Position numbers and translations under genes: made by a program. Positions 53,952-63,374 of a DNA stretch of 64,000 nucleotides are shown here, piece after piece (position 1 is the first letter of the stretch; each line of letters starts with the position of its first letter). The DNA lies in contig JAGNKX010000001.1 of assembly GCA_017999915.1 (NCBI GenBank), forward strand, positions 879,440-943,439, given 5' to 3'. The notes beneath the pieces are model-generated. The model worked only from the letters and a program-made list of their open reading frames with translations. It did not search any database and was not told the DNA's origin. Source of the DNA: Spirochaetota bacterium. Its GTDB lineage: Bacteria; Spirochaetota; UBA4802; UBA5550.

Positions 53952-54270
53952 TGAATGTCCATTTCGATTTAATTTTCAACAAGAATATGTCGGTGCAACG
54001 GATTATTATGTCAACAATTATTCCTCAAAATCTTTTTGTGGCGCCCTGAACCATCGATACTATTGCTGAAAATTCCGGATCATGGATCATGATCTTCGCC
54101 ATCACGTTAAGGGTGTACAATTTATTGGCGTAAATGACGATAACAATAATAGAGGGGCATATCATTTTTTTATTGCCGTGGCGGTATGATCCCGGCTATA
54201 CTTTATATGTGCGTCAATGGAATCCATACAAATCCTGATAACAGGAAAGAAATGAGCGGGGATTAAACAC
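53952..54270 (+). other. Intergenic region before the HEAT-repeat gene
   Basis: 319 bases between the divergent ManC (minus) and HEAT-repeat (plus) genes. No coding frame or RNA is evident, and it should hold both promoters. GGGGA lies 8 bp before the GTG start at 54271. Confidence 0.5.
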
Positions 54271-57200
54271 GTGGCTGAAGAAAAGAGTTTCTTGCAAACC
54301 ATAAAGCTTGAGATCAGCAGAAGCTTTAAGCTGGTTCCCTACGAGCGCCTGGCATTCCACAAGGTCCTGGGCATATTGAAATCCGACATTGGACTGAGCA
54401 TACTGTCCAAGGAGCTTGACAAGGGTCCGGAAATACGTTACAGCGCGTTGGCGACACTGGTCACCTCCGATAATCCCGCCGGGCTTCCTGTCCTTCTTTC
54501 GCAGCTTGAGAAAAATATTACCGATGAAGAGCGGATCATGGTCCTTGAGTACATCATGCGGCTGGGGGGCGCGGATAACATCAAGGATATCATTAATTTT
54601 TTAAAAAAGAAGCAGGACCTGGGATATTCCCCCGCCGTCGCCGCCACGGCCTTCGAGGCGCTAAAAACGATAGGAGTGGAAGCCGAGGAGGTGCTGAATT
54701 TCCTGGTATCGGTCATAAACACCGAGCGCGTCGATCCGCAGCTCAGGTCTCTGGCGATTGAATCCCTCTCGTCGTTCAAATCGATAGCCCTTTTTGAAAA
54801 GATCCTGAAAAAGGGCGAAGACGTCTTTTGCTATTCCGCCTACAAGGCCATATACGGTCTCGCGGTCGATCTTGCCGACAAGGCCAGCAAGGTGAAAACA
54901 GAAGACGACCGGCTCTACACCTATTCTCCCGACAGCGAGGACAAGATCGTCCTTGATATCAGGGTCCTCCTTGGAAAGATGACCCATGAGTTCGATACCT
55001 ATTCCAATGAGACGAAAAACGCCTTTATCTGCGCCATGATAGCCTGCAACCACCGGGAATACCTGATCTATACCATGAAGGCCCTCACCTCCAATGACAT
55101 AGAGCTGATCAGCATGGTCCTGTTTTCGCTTTATCATAACATCGATCGTCTCAGGGACCCGGACAAGCTTTTCAGAAACCTGATCGCCATTTCAACCGAG
55201 ATCGACAGGTTCAACGAGATGATCGTCGATATCTTCGTCAAATATTTCAACATGCCCGTGGATACGCGTCCCTTCAATCTTCTCAAGGACAAATTGTACA
55301 ATTATATCGTCGTCACCCTGGAAACCTATTTCGAGAATTACCGGAAGTCCTTCATGATCACCGATGTCATAGAGAAGGGCCTTCCGGAAAGCTTCCAGCG
55401 GATCAGAAGGTTCATCCTGAGCCACTGCACGCCGGAGGTGAAAAAGGAGATCATCGCCTTCCTGACCAATGACGATCCCTCCCTGGTGAAGCATATCGTG
55501 TCCAGCCTCGCGAAGCGGATAAGCTATCTCGAGGGCGAAGGCGTGGAAGACCTGGCCCTGCTCATGGAGGTGATGCTGGAGAAGGACCGCAAGTCGCGGG
55601 AGAACTCCGCGTCGCGCCTCGAAGACCTGAATTTCGAGAAGCTGTATCTCCGGAACCGCATCATCAGGCTGTGCCGCGTCATCAGCCTCCTCCATATCGA
55701 CGAGGCCTCCTCGGTGCTGGTGAACATTTACAATTACCTGAAGAAATACCCGGACCGCGATATCCTGGAGGCGACGGTCCTCACCCTCTCCACCCTGAAT
55801 TACTCCTACATGCTCGGTGAGATCGAGGTCATGATCACCACCGGCGCTCCCGAGGATCAGAAAAACGCGCTGGGGCTTCTCTCCCTCTTCACCGAACAGA
55901 GGTCCCTTAACATCATCCTGGAGCTCATGAAGAACAGGATAGCGGAGGATTCCGGCATCGTCGAATCGGCGATGACCATACTCCTCGACAGGGACATCAC
56001 GGGCAACATCACGGCAAACCAGATATTCAAGAGCGTCATTGCAGGCAATCCGAGCGCGTCGATACGAAGCCTCGCCGTCCTCGGGATCGGCCAGTGCCGG
56101 TTCGACGGGGACATCGATTATCTGAACGACCTGTTCTACAAGATGGGGCAGGACAATTCCAAGGATGTCATCGTGCGGGCCATCGCGATGATCGTCACCG
56201 ACAGCCAGAGCTTCAACAAGCGCCAGCTCATGCGCTACCTGCAGGAGTACCTGAAGGACCCGGGTATCAAGGTGCGGATTTTCTCGTGCCTCCTGCTGGC
56301 CCAGCTGGGAAACAAGGACGCCCTCAGGTCGATCCGCGACATGCTGGTGATCAAGAACAAGGGGATCCAGCGGGATATTTTGGCGATACTGGGGGACCTG
56401 AAGTCGATCGAATTTTCCTTCTTCCTTCTCTCGCTGCTCAAGGAGGAGTACGGGATCTCGAAGGATATAATTCCCGTCATCGCGAAACTCTCTCTGGAGG
56501 AGATGAAGGAAATAGACGGATTCGTGGTGAACATCTTCCGCAAGTACGAGGCTCCCGTCATCGAGGGGATGCAGGTCCCGTCACCGCAGGAGCCGGGACT
56601 CATATCCGTCGAGGGCCTGAAGAGGGAGCGGCTGACGATCCTCAACATGGTCCTGGCCGAGGGAAGCCTGACATCGCTGGCCGGGAGCATTCCCGATCTC
56701 ATAAGCCTGAACCTCAGGATAAAGGCCTTCATCGCCTCCGCCATCAGCGACGGGGGAGGGACCATCACGAAGCTCTCGAACAGCAATATCGTCGCGTATT
56801 TTTCCAGCGCCAAGGCGGCGGCCGACTCGGCCATTAAGATCCAGAGAAATATCCTGGCCTTCAACTCATTGCGGGTCACGGACAGGAACATCGACATGTA
56901 CCTGCAGCTTGTGACGGATACCGTGAGCATTATCAACGATGAAATAATAGATTTTCCCCGCATGATGAGGGCTTTCACGAGTCTGCCCGTAAGGAACAAG
57001 ACCGTCATAGACCACGCCACGATGGAGCTGATTTCGGACTCCTTCAGCGTGAGGGAAATCCCGCGGATGGTGCTCGCGATGAGCGGGATTCCCGTCACTA
57101 ACTACGAGCTGATGAACCCGATAAACTTCGCCCAGCTTTCGGATCAAACCATCAAGAGGATCAAGGAAGAGGAAGAAAAGCGGAACCAGATGCAGCAGCA

Positions 57201-57432
57201 GATTCAGGCCGAGCTCAAGAGACTCAAGCAGGGGAGCCGGGCCCCGTCGTCTGCGGCGATCGCCCGGGGACTTGATAACCTGGGGGGACAGCTGCAGAAC
57301 GAGCTCGACGAGATAGACCGGTACGTCCAGAAGCGCTCGACGGACCGGGAACTGATAAAGAACGTCCGTAAAATGCTCACCAACGTGCATAACCTCTACA
57401 AGGTGGAGATATCACGGCTCATCATCGATTGA
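54271..57432 (+). CDS. HEAT-repeat protein with C-terminal degenerate cyclase-like domain
   Basis: The protein has 1053 residues and starts at GTG. Residues 1 to about 820 are helical HEAT/ARM repeats of about 35 residues (for example GPEIRYSALATLVTSDNP and PSASIRSLAVLGIGQC). About residues 830-960 resemble a class III adenylate cyclase fold (VAYFSSAKAAADSAIKIQRN and ELISDSFSVREI) but lack the metal and purine residues I would expect. A coiled-coil tail (EEEKRNQMQQQIQAELKRL) ends it. It is probably a scaffold that may sense a ligand. Confidence 0.8.
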   Translation: MAEEKSFLQTIKLEISRSFKLVPYERLAFHKVLGILKSDIGLSILSKELDKGPEIRYSALATLVTSDNPAGLPVLLSQLEKNITDEERIMVLEYIMRLGGADNIKDIINFLKKKQDLGYSPAVAATAFEALKTIGVEAEEVLNFLVSVINTERVDPQLRSLAIESLSSFKSIALFEKILKKGEDVFCYSAYKAIYGLAVDLADKASKVKTEDDRLYTYSPDSEDKIVLDIRVLLGKMTHEFDTYSNETKNAFICAMIACNHREYLIYTMKALTSNDIELISMVLFSLYHNIDRLRDPDKLFRNLIAISTEIDRFNEMIVDIFVKYFNMPVDTRPFNLLKDKLYNYIVVTLETYFENYRKSFMITDVIEKGLPESFQRIRRFILSHCTPEVKKEIIAFLTNDDPSLVKHIVSSLAKRISYLEGEGVEDLALLMEVMLEKDRKSRENSASRLEDLNFEKLYLRNRIIRLCRVISLLHIDEASSVLVNIYNYLKKYPDRDILEATVLTLSTLNYSYMLGEIEVMITTGAPEDQKNALGLLSLFTEQRSLNIILELMKNRIAEDSGIVESAMTILLDRDITGNITANQIFKSVIAGNPSASIRSLAVLGIGQCRFDGDIDYLNDLFYKMGQDNSKDVIVRAIAMIVTDSQSFNKRQLMRYLQEYLKDPGIKVRIFSCLLLAQLGNKDALRSIRDMLVIKNKGIQRDILAILGDLKSIEFSFFLLSLLKEEYGISKDIIPVIAKLSLEEMKEIDGFVVNIFRKYEAPVIEGMQVPSPQEPGLISVEGLKRERLTILNMVLAEGSLTSLAGSIPDLISLNLRIKAFIASAISDGGGTITKLSNSNIVAYFSSAKAAADSAIKIQRNILAFNSLRVTDRNIDMYLQLVTDTVSIINDEIIDFPRMMRAFTSLPVRNKTVIDHATMELISDSFSVREIPRMVLAMSGIPVTNYELMNPINFAQLSDQTIKRIKEEEEKRNQMQQQIQAELKRLKQGSRAPSSAAIARGLDNLGGQLQNELDEIDRYVQKRSTDRELIKNVRKMLTNVHNLYKVEISRLIID

Positions 57433-57454
57433 TGCGCCCGCCTCCCCGATACGG

Positions 57455-58345
57455 CTATTTTTCGATGAAGCGGTTGCTCAGGTTGAGCTTGTGCTCGATC
57501 AGGGTGACGGAATGGGTGACGAAAAACCTGTCGCTTTTGTTCGCCAGCAGAATGCCGTAATGTTCGCTCGCCGTCCTGTAGTCCTGCAGCTTGAATGATG
57601 TCTCGGCGTAGAAATAATGATAGGTCTTGTCGTATTCCTTGCGGGTGTCTATCGCCTTGAGGGTGTTCAGGGCCTTGTAATAATCCTGCTCCATGAACAG
57701 GATCTTCGCTTTCCCCAGTATGGCGTTGTTGAAGCGGCTGTTGATCCTCAGGCACTGGTCGTAATACTTTTTTGCCAGCTGGAGCTGATGCCTGCTGAAA
57801 AACAGATCGCCGATAAGAACATAGGTGTTCAGCTCGTTCTTGTTCCATTTGAGCGCCTGGCGATAGGCGTCGATGGCCTCGTTGTCCTGGTACCATCGCT
57901 GGTAGATGGCACCCATCTGGAGATAGGTCCCGGAATACTCGGGAACCACGGCCTGGGCCTTTTTGAAGTGGAGGAGCGACTTCTGCAGGTCCTGGAGATG
58001 GAGGCAACATACGCCGAGGTTGTAGCGGAAGGGGAAAAAGAGAGCGGAATTCTTGAGGGCTTTTTCCAGGATTTCCAGGGCGCCGGCAAAATCCCCGGTC
58101 TCCATCCTGGCCGCGGCGCTGTTGTTGACCTCGGCGAGGGTGCTTTCGCCGGTGCAGTATACGATGTCGTTTTTGAAATAGATGCGGTCCCTGGGACCTG
58201 CGTCGTCCGGGTTCTTGCGGGCCAGGTGGAGGAGATAATTCAGGTACGTGAAATCCTCGCGGGCCGCGGCGGGTAGGCCCGTGCAGAGCGTTGCCGCCAG
58301 GAGCAGGATGACGGCGGGTAATGAACTGCGGGCGGTGCCTGTCAT
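57455..58345 (-). CDS. Exported TPR-repeat protein
   Basis: The protein has 296 residues from the ATG at 58345. A signal peptide (LPAVILLLAATLCTGLPAAA) is followed by several tetratricopeptide repeats, such as FPFRYNLGVCCLHLQDLQKS and GTYLQMGAIYQRWYQDNEAI. It is probably periplasmic and bridges protein partners. It begins 15 bp after the ABC ATPase stop, so they may be cotranscribed. Confidence 0.85.
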   Translation of the reverse strand: MTGTARSSLPAVILLLAATLCTGLPAAAREDFTYLNYLLHLARKNPDDAGPRDRIYFKNDIVYCTGESTLAEVNNSAAARMETGDFAGALEILEKALKNSALFFPFRYNLGVCCLHLQDLQKSLLHFKKAQAVVPEYSGTYLQMGAIYQRWYQDNEAIDAYRQALKWNKNELNTYVLIGDLFFSRHQLQLAKKYYDQCLRINSRFNNAILGKAKILFMEQDYYKALNTLKAIDTRKEYDKTYHYFYAETSFKLQDYRTASEHYGILLANKSDRFFVTHSVTLIEHKLNLSNRFIEK

Positions 58346-58359
58346 GGCGGCCCTGCCGA

Positions 58360-59358
58360 TCAATAGAGGTGGCAGGCGACCCTGGCCTGCCGTACCTGTT
58401 TCATCGCAGGGTAATCCTTCCTGCATATATCCATGGCATGGGGACAGCGGGGGTGGAAATGGCATCCTTCCGGCGGGTTTTCCGGAGAGAGAATTTCTCC
58501 CGTGATAACGCTGAATCCGTGCTTTCCGGCCCTCGTCTCCGGGACTGCCTTTATCAGGCTCCGCGTATAGGGATGGAGCGGGCCGGCATAGAGGCTTTTT
58601 TTCGGGCTCTCCTCGACGATGCGTCCCAGGTACATCACCACGATGCGGTCGCTCATATGCTCTACCACTGCCAGGTCGTGGGACACCAGGAGGTAGGTGA
58701 GCTTCAATTTTTTCTGCAGATCATGGAGAAGGTTCAGGATCTGCCCCTGGATCGACATGTCCAGGGCCGAGACCGGCTCGTCGAGGATGATGAACCGCGG
58801 ATTAAGGGCCAGGGCCCGGGCTATGCCGATCCGCTGCCGCTGGCCGCCGCTGAATTCGTGGGGATACCGGTCGCGGTGAGACGCCTCAAGGCCCACCAGC
58901 GACGACAGTTCCTCAAACCGGGCATTGATCTCCCTCTGCTTCATGGTGGTGTGAATCCGGAGCGGCTCGGTGATTGTTTTTTCCACGGTCATGCGGGGGT
59001 TGAGGGAGCTGTAGGGATCCTGGAAGACGATCTGCATGTTTTTCCGGAAGGCCCGAAGATCGCCGCGGTCCAGTTCATGGACCCGGGTGCCTCCTATGAC
59101 GATCTCCCCGGCATCGGGCTCGATGAGACGCAGGATCGACCGCGCGGCCGTGGTTTTCCCGCTCCCGCTTTCCCCCACCATGCCGAGGGTCTGCCCTTCC
59201 GGTATTGAGAAAGAAACGCCGTCAACGGCCCTGATGGTCCCGGGGCGCTCGAAGAACCCGGCTTTCCTGGTCGAGAAGTGCTTGGCCAGGGCTTGAACCG
59301 AGACCATTGTCTCACGCTTTTTCTCTATTGCTTTCAACTGTTCCTCGAAGAACTTCAA
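58360..59358 (-). CDS. Oligopeptide/dipeptide ABC transporter ATPase (OppF/DppF type)
   Basis: The protein has 332 residues. Walker A GESGSGKTT, the signature FSGGQRQRIGIARAL and Walker B RFIILDEPVS are intact. The C-terminal CHFHPRCPHAMDICRK oligopeptide motif is that of OppD/OppF-type proteins. No permease, binding protein or second ATPase is in the window. A start at 59307 (MVSVQALAK) is an alternative. Confidence 0.92.
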   Translation of the reverse strand: MKFFEEQLKAIEKKRETMVSVQALAKHFSTRKAGFFERPGTIRAVDGVSFSIPEGQTLGMVGESGSGKTTAARSILRLIEPDAGEIVIGGTRVHELDRGDLRAFRKNMQIVFQDPYSSLNPRMTVEKTITEPLRIHTTMKQREINARFEELSSLVGLEASHRDRYPHEFSGGQRQRIGIARALALNPRFIILDEPVSALDMSIQGQILNLLHDLQKKLKLTYLLVSHDLAVVEHMSDRIVVMYLGRIVEESPKKSLYAGPLHPYTRSLIKAVPETRAGKHGFSVITGEILSPENPPEGCHFHPRCPHAMDICRKDYPAMKQVRQARVACHLY

Positions 59359-59411
59359 TGATTCATGTATTAATTATCATTCAGGAATATTGTCAACACT
59401 ATTTGATCGCA

Positions 59412-59456
59412 GCGCGCTCTTATTCCCGGAGCAAAGCTCCGGGAATAAGAGCGCGC
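59412..59456. repeat. 45-bp perfect inverted repeat (21-bp stem)
   Basis: GCGCGCTCTTATTCCCGGAGC and its exact complement are separated only by AAA. A DNA or RNA hairpin of this quality is rare by chance. There is no downstream T-run. It lies in the divergent spacer. Confidence 0.9.
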
Positions 59457-59471
59457 AAAACATTATGCGAC

Positions 59472-59502
59472 AAAATACCCCGTAGCCTGCTATGGGTATT
59501 TT
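59472..59502. repeat. Second hairpin in the same spacer
   Basis: AAAATACCC and GGGTATTTT pair, continuing inward as GTAG/CTAT with one bulged C. It begins 16 bp after the larger hairpin, so the two could act together. Confidence 0.6.
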
Positions 59503-59676
59503 ATGGCGGTTGCTTCAGGTTTTTATCATTGTGATGAAGGGTTCTATGGTTCCAGAGCTTTAAAAGAATTTTTTTATTGATTTTTTATTGCGCTAATTAT
59601 GTATATAAATCAGTTTAGCCGTGTCCAAATCATGGAAAGGGCGCATTCAGGGCGTGATACAGAGGGGATGCAGGTA

Positions 59677-60855
59677 ATGGAAGATTTTACTATCATATCA
59701 TATCCGGGTACCAGAAACGATCTGCTCCTGTCCCTGAACGAATCGAGGTCCCGGTACATGCTTCCCATCGGCGGGAGGTTCCGGGTCGTTGACTTTACCC
59801 TGCGGAATTCCTTTACCTCGGGGGCCCGCACAACCATCATTTACAACAACCTTGACGATGATCTCGGGGAATATGTCGACCGGTATGGTCCCTTCGGCGA
59901 CATGAAATTCCCTCCCATCAAAGTCATAACCCGCGAGTACTCCGATATCAAGGTATGCTATAATCTTATCCTGGAAAGCAACACGGAATATTACGTCATA
60001 TACAACGGCGATAATCCCTCGATCATCGATTTTTCCACGATCATAAGGAAATACAAGGCCAAGAAGACCGGCGCCGTGCTGTTCCGGTTGAACCTGGACG
60101 GCAAGCCCACCATGGCCTACACGGTCCTCATCTCGGACCAGCAGACCCTGCTTGATGTGGTGAAGTCAGCCATCAAGGAAAAGAGAACCGCGCCTAACCT
60201 TTTCGAAATGATCATCAATATCCTCGTCAACGAAGGGATCGCTAAAAGCAGCTTCGACGCCTATTACTGGCCCATCAAGAACGTGCCGGAATATTACGCT
60301 CTCAGCCGGGATATCATATGGGACCCGGAAATTTTCGGCATGCTCTATCGCGAGCAGATCATCAAGAGCCACATTGCCTCGGGCGGTTTCGCCCACGTGG
60401 GACGCCACGGAAAGATCGTCAGGTCCTTTGTTTCGGATTTCTGCAAGATCAACGGCACCGTCGAGAACTCCATCATATACCCGGGCGTTGAAATCGGCGA
60501 GCAGACCGTGGTAAAGGATTCGATCATACTGCCCCATAACCGGATAGGGTCAGGAGCGCGCATCATGCGTTCCATCATCGATGAGCGCACCGACCTGAAA
60601 GAGGAATCGACCTACCTGAATATCGGGAACGGGAGCCGGATCGGGTCTAGCGAGGAATTCATTAAGAATTCCGATTTTCCCCGCTCGCTTTTTTCAAGCA
60701 TCACCCTCATCGGAAAAGACTGCCGCATCGCCGACGGCGCGCGCATCGGAGGAGGCTGTTACATTGCCTCCGGACTGGGAGACGAGTTCCAGGGGTCGAA
60801 AAAATTCCTTTACGACGGAACATCCCTCATGAAACCCATCCCCGGCGTGGTATAA
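59677..60855 (+). CDS. GlgD-like glucose-1-phosphate adenylyltransferase homologue
   Basis: The protein has 392 residues from the ATG at 59677. The N-terminal PIGGRFRVVDFTLRNS matches the GlgC/GlgD substrate loop, and the C-terminus has left-handed beta-helix repeats (GTVENSIIYPGVEIGEQTVV). The usual GlgC nucleotide loop with catalytic residues is not evident, so a regulatory GlgD-type subunit is more likely than an active enzyme. No glgC is adjacent. Longer starts upstream lack GGGG-type signals as good as that at 59664. Confidence 0.78.
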   Translation: MEDFTIISYPGTRNDLLLSLNESRSRYMLPIGGRFRVVDFTLRNSFTSGARTTIIYNNLDDDLGEYVDRYGPFGDMKFPPIKVITREYSDIKVCYNLILESNTEYYVIYNGDNPSIIDFSTIIRKYKAKKTGAVLFRLNLDGKPTMAYTVLISDQQTLLDVVKSAIKEKRTAPNLFEMIINILVNEGIAKSSFDAYYWPIKNVPEYYALSRDIIWDPEIFGMLYREQIIKSHIASGGFAHVGRHGKIVRSFVSDFCKINGTVENSIIYPGVEIGEQTVVKDSIILPHNRIGSGARIMRSIIDERTDLKEESTYLNIGNGSRIGSSEEFIKNSDFPRSLFSSITLIGKDCRIADGARIGGGCYIASGLGDEFQGSKKFLYDGTSLMKPIPGVV

Positions 60856-60870
60856 GGAGCGCCCGGGACC

Positions 60871-61515
60871 ATGAGGGCAGGGAGCGCATGTGCCGGGTTT
60901 CTCCTCTGCGCGTTACTGGCGGCGCTGCAGAATCCGGCATTCCCGGCAAAGAAACAGGTTACCAGGACCATGGATTTCCACGAGTTTGCAAAACAGGTGC
61001 GGGGGAAGGAATCGTTTGCCCTGAAAGTGCGCGGCGCGCCACGTGAATCGTTTTTTACCGGGAAACGGTATGTCCATTACGAGACCGTGGCCTATATCGG
61101 CGTCGATGACATACGTTCAACGCACCAGATGCTGTACCACACGGATGAGGATTTTACCGTCATCTTCGGTAGCGCGGCTGTCCCGGTGCGATACAGCCAG
61201 GTCCGCACCTGCCTCAACCCGTCCTTTGAGAGGAAATACGCAAAGGAAGACCTTGTCGATCCCCGGTCCGCAAAAGAAAAATCTCTCCGCTCGATCATGG
61301 ACGACAAACAGGTAACGGCGCTCCTCCTGGTTGAATATGGACTCGGGGAGGGTATTACATATTACGGCAGGCTCAAGACCGAAGGTTATCACCTCCCGCC
61401 ACAGGAACCGGGAGGGAGACCGGAACGCAGGGAAAAAACCGTCCTGCTCATCTCAGACCGTTCCTTCCCCAACGAATGCGAGCTCACCCCCCTATACCAG
61501 GGATGGAGTTATTGA
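60871..61515 (+). CDS. Exported protein of unknown function
   Basis: The protein has 214 residues with a signal peptide (LLCALLAALQNPAFPA). The mature part has VRGAPRESFFTGKRYVHYE and is rich in short strands and Arg/Lys. It has no lipobox. It is 15 bp past the GlgD-like gene, so they share a transcript. No family recognised. Confidence 0.7.
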   Translation: MRAGSACAGFLLCALLAALQNPAFPAKKQVTRTMDFHEFAKQVRGKESFALKVRGAPRESFFTGKRYVHYETVAYIGVDDIRSTHQMLYHTDEDFTVIFGSAAVPVRYSQVRTCLNPSFERKYAKEDLVDPRSAKEKSLRSIMDDKQVTALLLVEYGLGEGITYYGRLKTEGYHLPPQEPGGRPERREKTVLLISDRSFPNECELTPLYQGWSY

Positions 61516-61665
61516 CCGCGGGAACAGGCGCGGCCATCGGGAAGGCAGCCCTGCCGAAATAATCCCTCCATGAAAGGATTGACATTTTTACAAAAGGCCC
61601 GTAGCCTGTAATTGACGGCGTCTTATGGGACATATAACCGGATATCAGCTGAAGGGAGGATGACT

Positions 61666-62061
61666 ATGAATAAAATCGTTATTTCCGTGATTGCCGCGGT
61701 CCTGCTGCCCCTCTTCCTCTCCGGGTGCGGAAAGTCCGGCGCCAGCTGTGATGATTGCTACGGCGGCACTGACTACCGGGGCCTCTATGACTGTTACGAT
61801 CGTTGTGACTGCCGGTATCGCCACGGCCGCCTTGCCATGCCGGAAGAGTTTTTCGACGCCCGCGATTTTCGCCGTGACAGCCTCTATGGCGATTACCATA
61901 GGTGGCGCGATGACGAGATAGGAAAATATAATAAGAAGGGATCGCGCTGGAGCCGTTATCACCGGTATCGCCGCCATTATTATCCGTATCATGGCCATCA
62001 GGATGCCCTGTCAGAGCGCTTTTTGCCGCATATCGCACCAGATTATGAGTATGATGAATAA
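61666..62061 (+). CDS. Tyrosine/histidine-rich lipoprotein
   Basis: The protein has 131 residues from the ATG at 61666 (GGGAGG 6 bp upstream). The signal peptide ends in the lipobox LSGC (residues 16-19). The mature part has clustered Cys (CDDCYGG, YDCYDRCDCRYRH) and then a Tyr/His/Arg-rich tail (WSRYHRYRRHYYPYHGH). The Cys and His content suggests metal binding. Family unknown. Confidence 0.72.
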   Translation: MNKIVISVIAAVLLPLFLSGCGKSGASCDDCYGGTDYRGLYDCYDRCDCRYRHGRLAMPEEFFDARDFRRDSLYGDYHRWRDDEIGKYNKKGSRWSRYHRYRRHYYPYHGHQDALSERFLPHIAPDYEYDE

Positions 62062-62207
62062 TTCGCAGCTGTATGCCGAGAGCCGCAGATTAAAACCTAC
62101 CAGCCCTATACCGGCGGTTTTTTTCTCAACATTGAACCGGTATCGTTCGATGATACAATATGGTCCCGGCGTTTATCCATGCCGGGCATTCGGGATTTGG
62201 ATACACT

Positions 62208-63359
62208 ATGTCATTTTTACGCGACAATCCACGGAAGCTGAAAAGCGCTACCCAGGTGGAAGCGATCAACAGGATAATTGAGAAGTATGTCGATTTAAAA
62301 GAGCTTTTCCTGCGCGTGGAATTTAAAAGGGAGCCGATCGAGTATCTGGAACGACCGGAAGACGATGTTCTCGTGCTGCGGTTTAAACAGCCTCTTGAAG
62401 AGGACCATGTTGAGATTTTCACGGTTTTGAGGGAGCGGTTTATAGATTTTGTTTTAGAAAAGATCTCCGCCGCCGGTCCCGCCTTTCCCGATTACAGTTA
62501 TAACATGCGAATCACAAAATGCTCGATCGCCCTGGATAAGCGGGAGCATGAGCGGTACGAGTTCGTCGATGAGTTCCCCATGGCGACCAATATCGCGACG
62601 ATCAAAATCAGGGAGCGCGAGAGCGATTTTAGGAAGTCGCTGTCGGTGCGGATGATCGTCGAGGAGTTCATTGGTAAGATCGACGGCGTGGATATCAAAA
62701 AGGTGCAGTACAAGGAGGACAAGGACATCACGCCCGTTGTCCAGTATGTCATGGAGTCCGGCTCCACGCTCCACATTCCGGACATGTCGGATTTGCCCCG
62801 TTTTTTCAAGGAGAACGGCGCCGTTCTTGAGAATATCAAATCCGCGGAGCTCCGGGATGACCTGCAGCGCTGGCTCCAGAACAACAATGTCAGCATCAAG
62901 TCCCTTGTCGTCATGCCGGTGATGTATCAGCCCCTGGTGGGGAAAGAATTTCCCATCGCCTACCTTACCGCCATCAACAAAGATACCGTCATAGACGCGG
63001 CCCGGGTCGAGCGGATCCGTTCGTCCATCAATGACCTCTCGGAGAGGGTGCGGAACGGGAATCTGGTAGAATCGAAGCTTCAGGGAAAGATCATCGACGT
63101 GTCCGCCGGAGGCGTAAAGATCGAGCTCGGCGACAGCAAGATGATCGAAAAGCTGGTCACCCAGAATGTCATCATGCTTGAAATGAATTTCAAAGAGGAG
63201 AATCCCATCGTCATATCCGGTCAGATGGTATGGGTTTACAAGCTCGATGACGGCCGCTGCATGATAGGCATAGATTTTCACGGTTCACGGTTCGGGCCGA
63301 GAATGAAGAGCGCTCTCGCGATTCATGTGCAGAATTTCATTTCCCGCACCAGGCACTAG
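62208..63359 (+). CDS. DUF1577-like protein with C-terminal PilZ domain
   Basis: The protein has 383 residues from the ATG at 62208. The N-terminal 290 residues match DUF1577, known from Leptospira and other spirochaetes (for example LERPEDDVLVLRFKQPLEE). The C-terminus has a PilZ-like GKIIDVSAGGVKIEL (the DxSxxG motif) and FHGSRFG. It is likely a c-di-GMP-responsive effector, though the upstream RxxxR motif is not clear. It may pair with the HD-GYP protein at 45523. Confidence 0.8.
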   Translation: MSFLRDNPRKLKSATQVEAINRIIEKYVDLKELFLRVEFKREPIEYLERPEDDVLVLRFKQPLEEDHVEIFTVLRERFIDFVLEKISAAGPAFPDYSYNMRITKCSIALDKREHERYEFVDEFPMATNIATIKIRERESDFRKSLSVRMIVEEFIGKIDGVDIKKVQYKEDKDITPVVQYVMESGSTLHIPDMSDLPRFFKENGAVLENIKSAELRDDLQRWLQNNNVSIKSLVVMPVMYQPLVGKEFPIAYLTAINKDTVIDAARVERIRSSINDLSERVRNGNLVESKLQGKIIDVSAGGVKIELGDSKMIEKLVTQNVIMLEMNFKEENPIVISGQMVWVYKLDDGRCMIGIDFHGSRFGPRMKSALAIHVQNFISRTRH

Positions 63360-63374
63360 TCACGGGTGTTCACG

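Larger units (their letters stand above)
59359..59676. other. Divergent intergenic region with hairpins
   Basis: 318 bases between the ABC ATPase (minus) and GlgD-like (plus) genes. It contains the 45-bp palindrome at 59412 and a second hairpin at 59472. No coding frame with a plausible start is seen. Confidence 0.55.
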
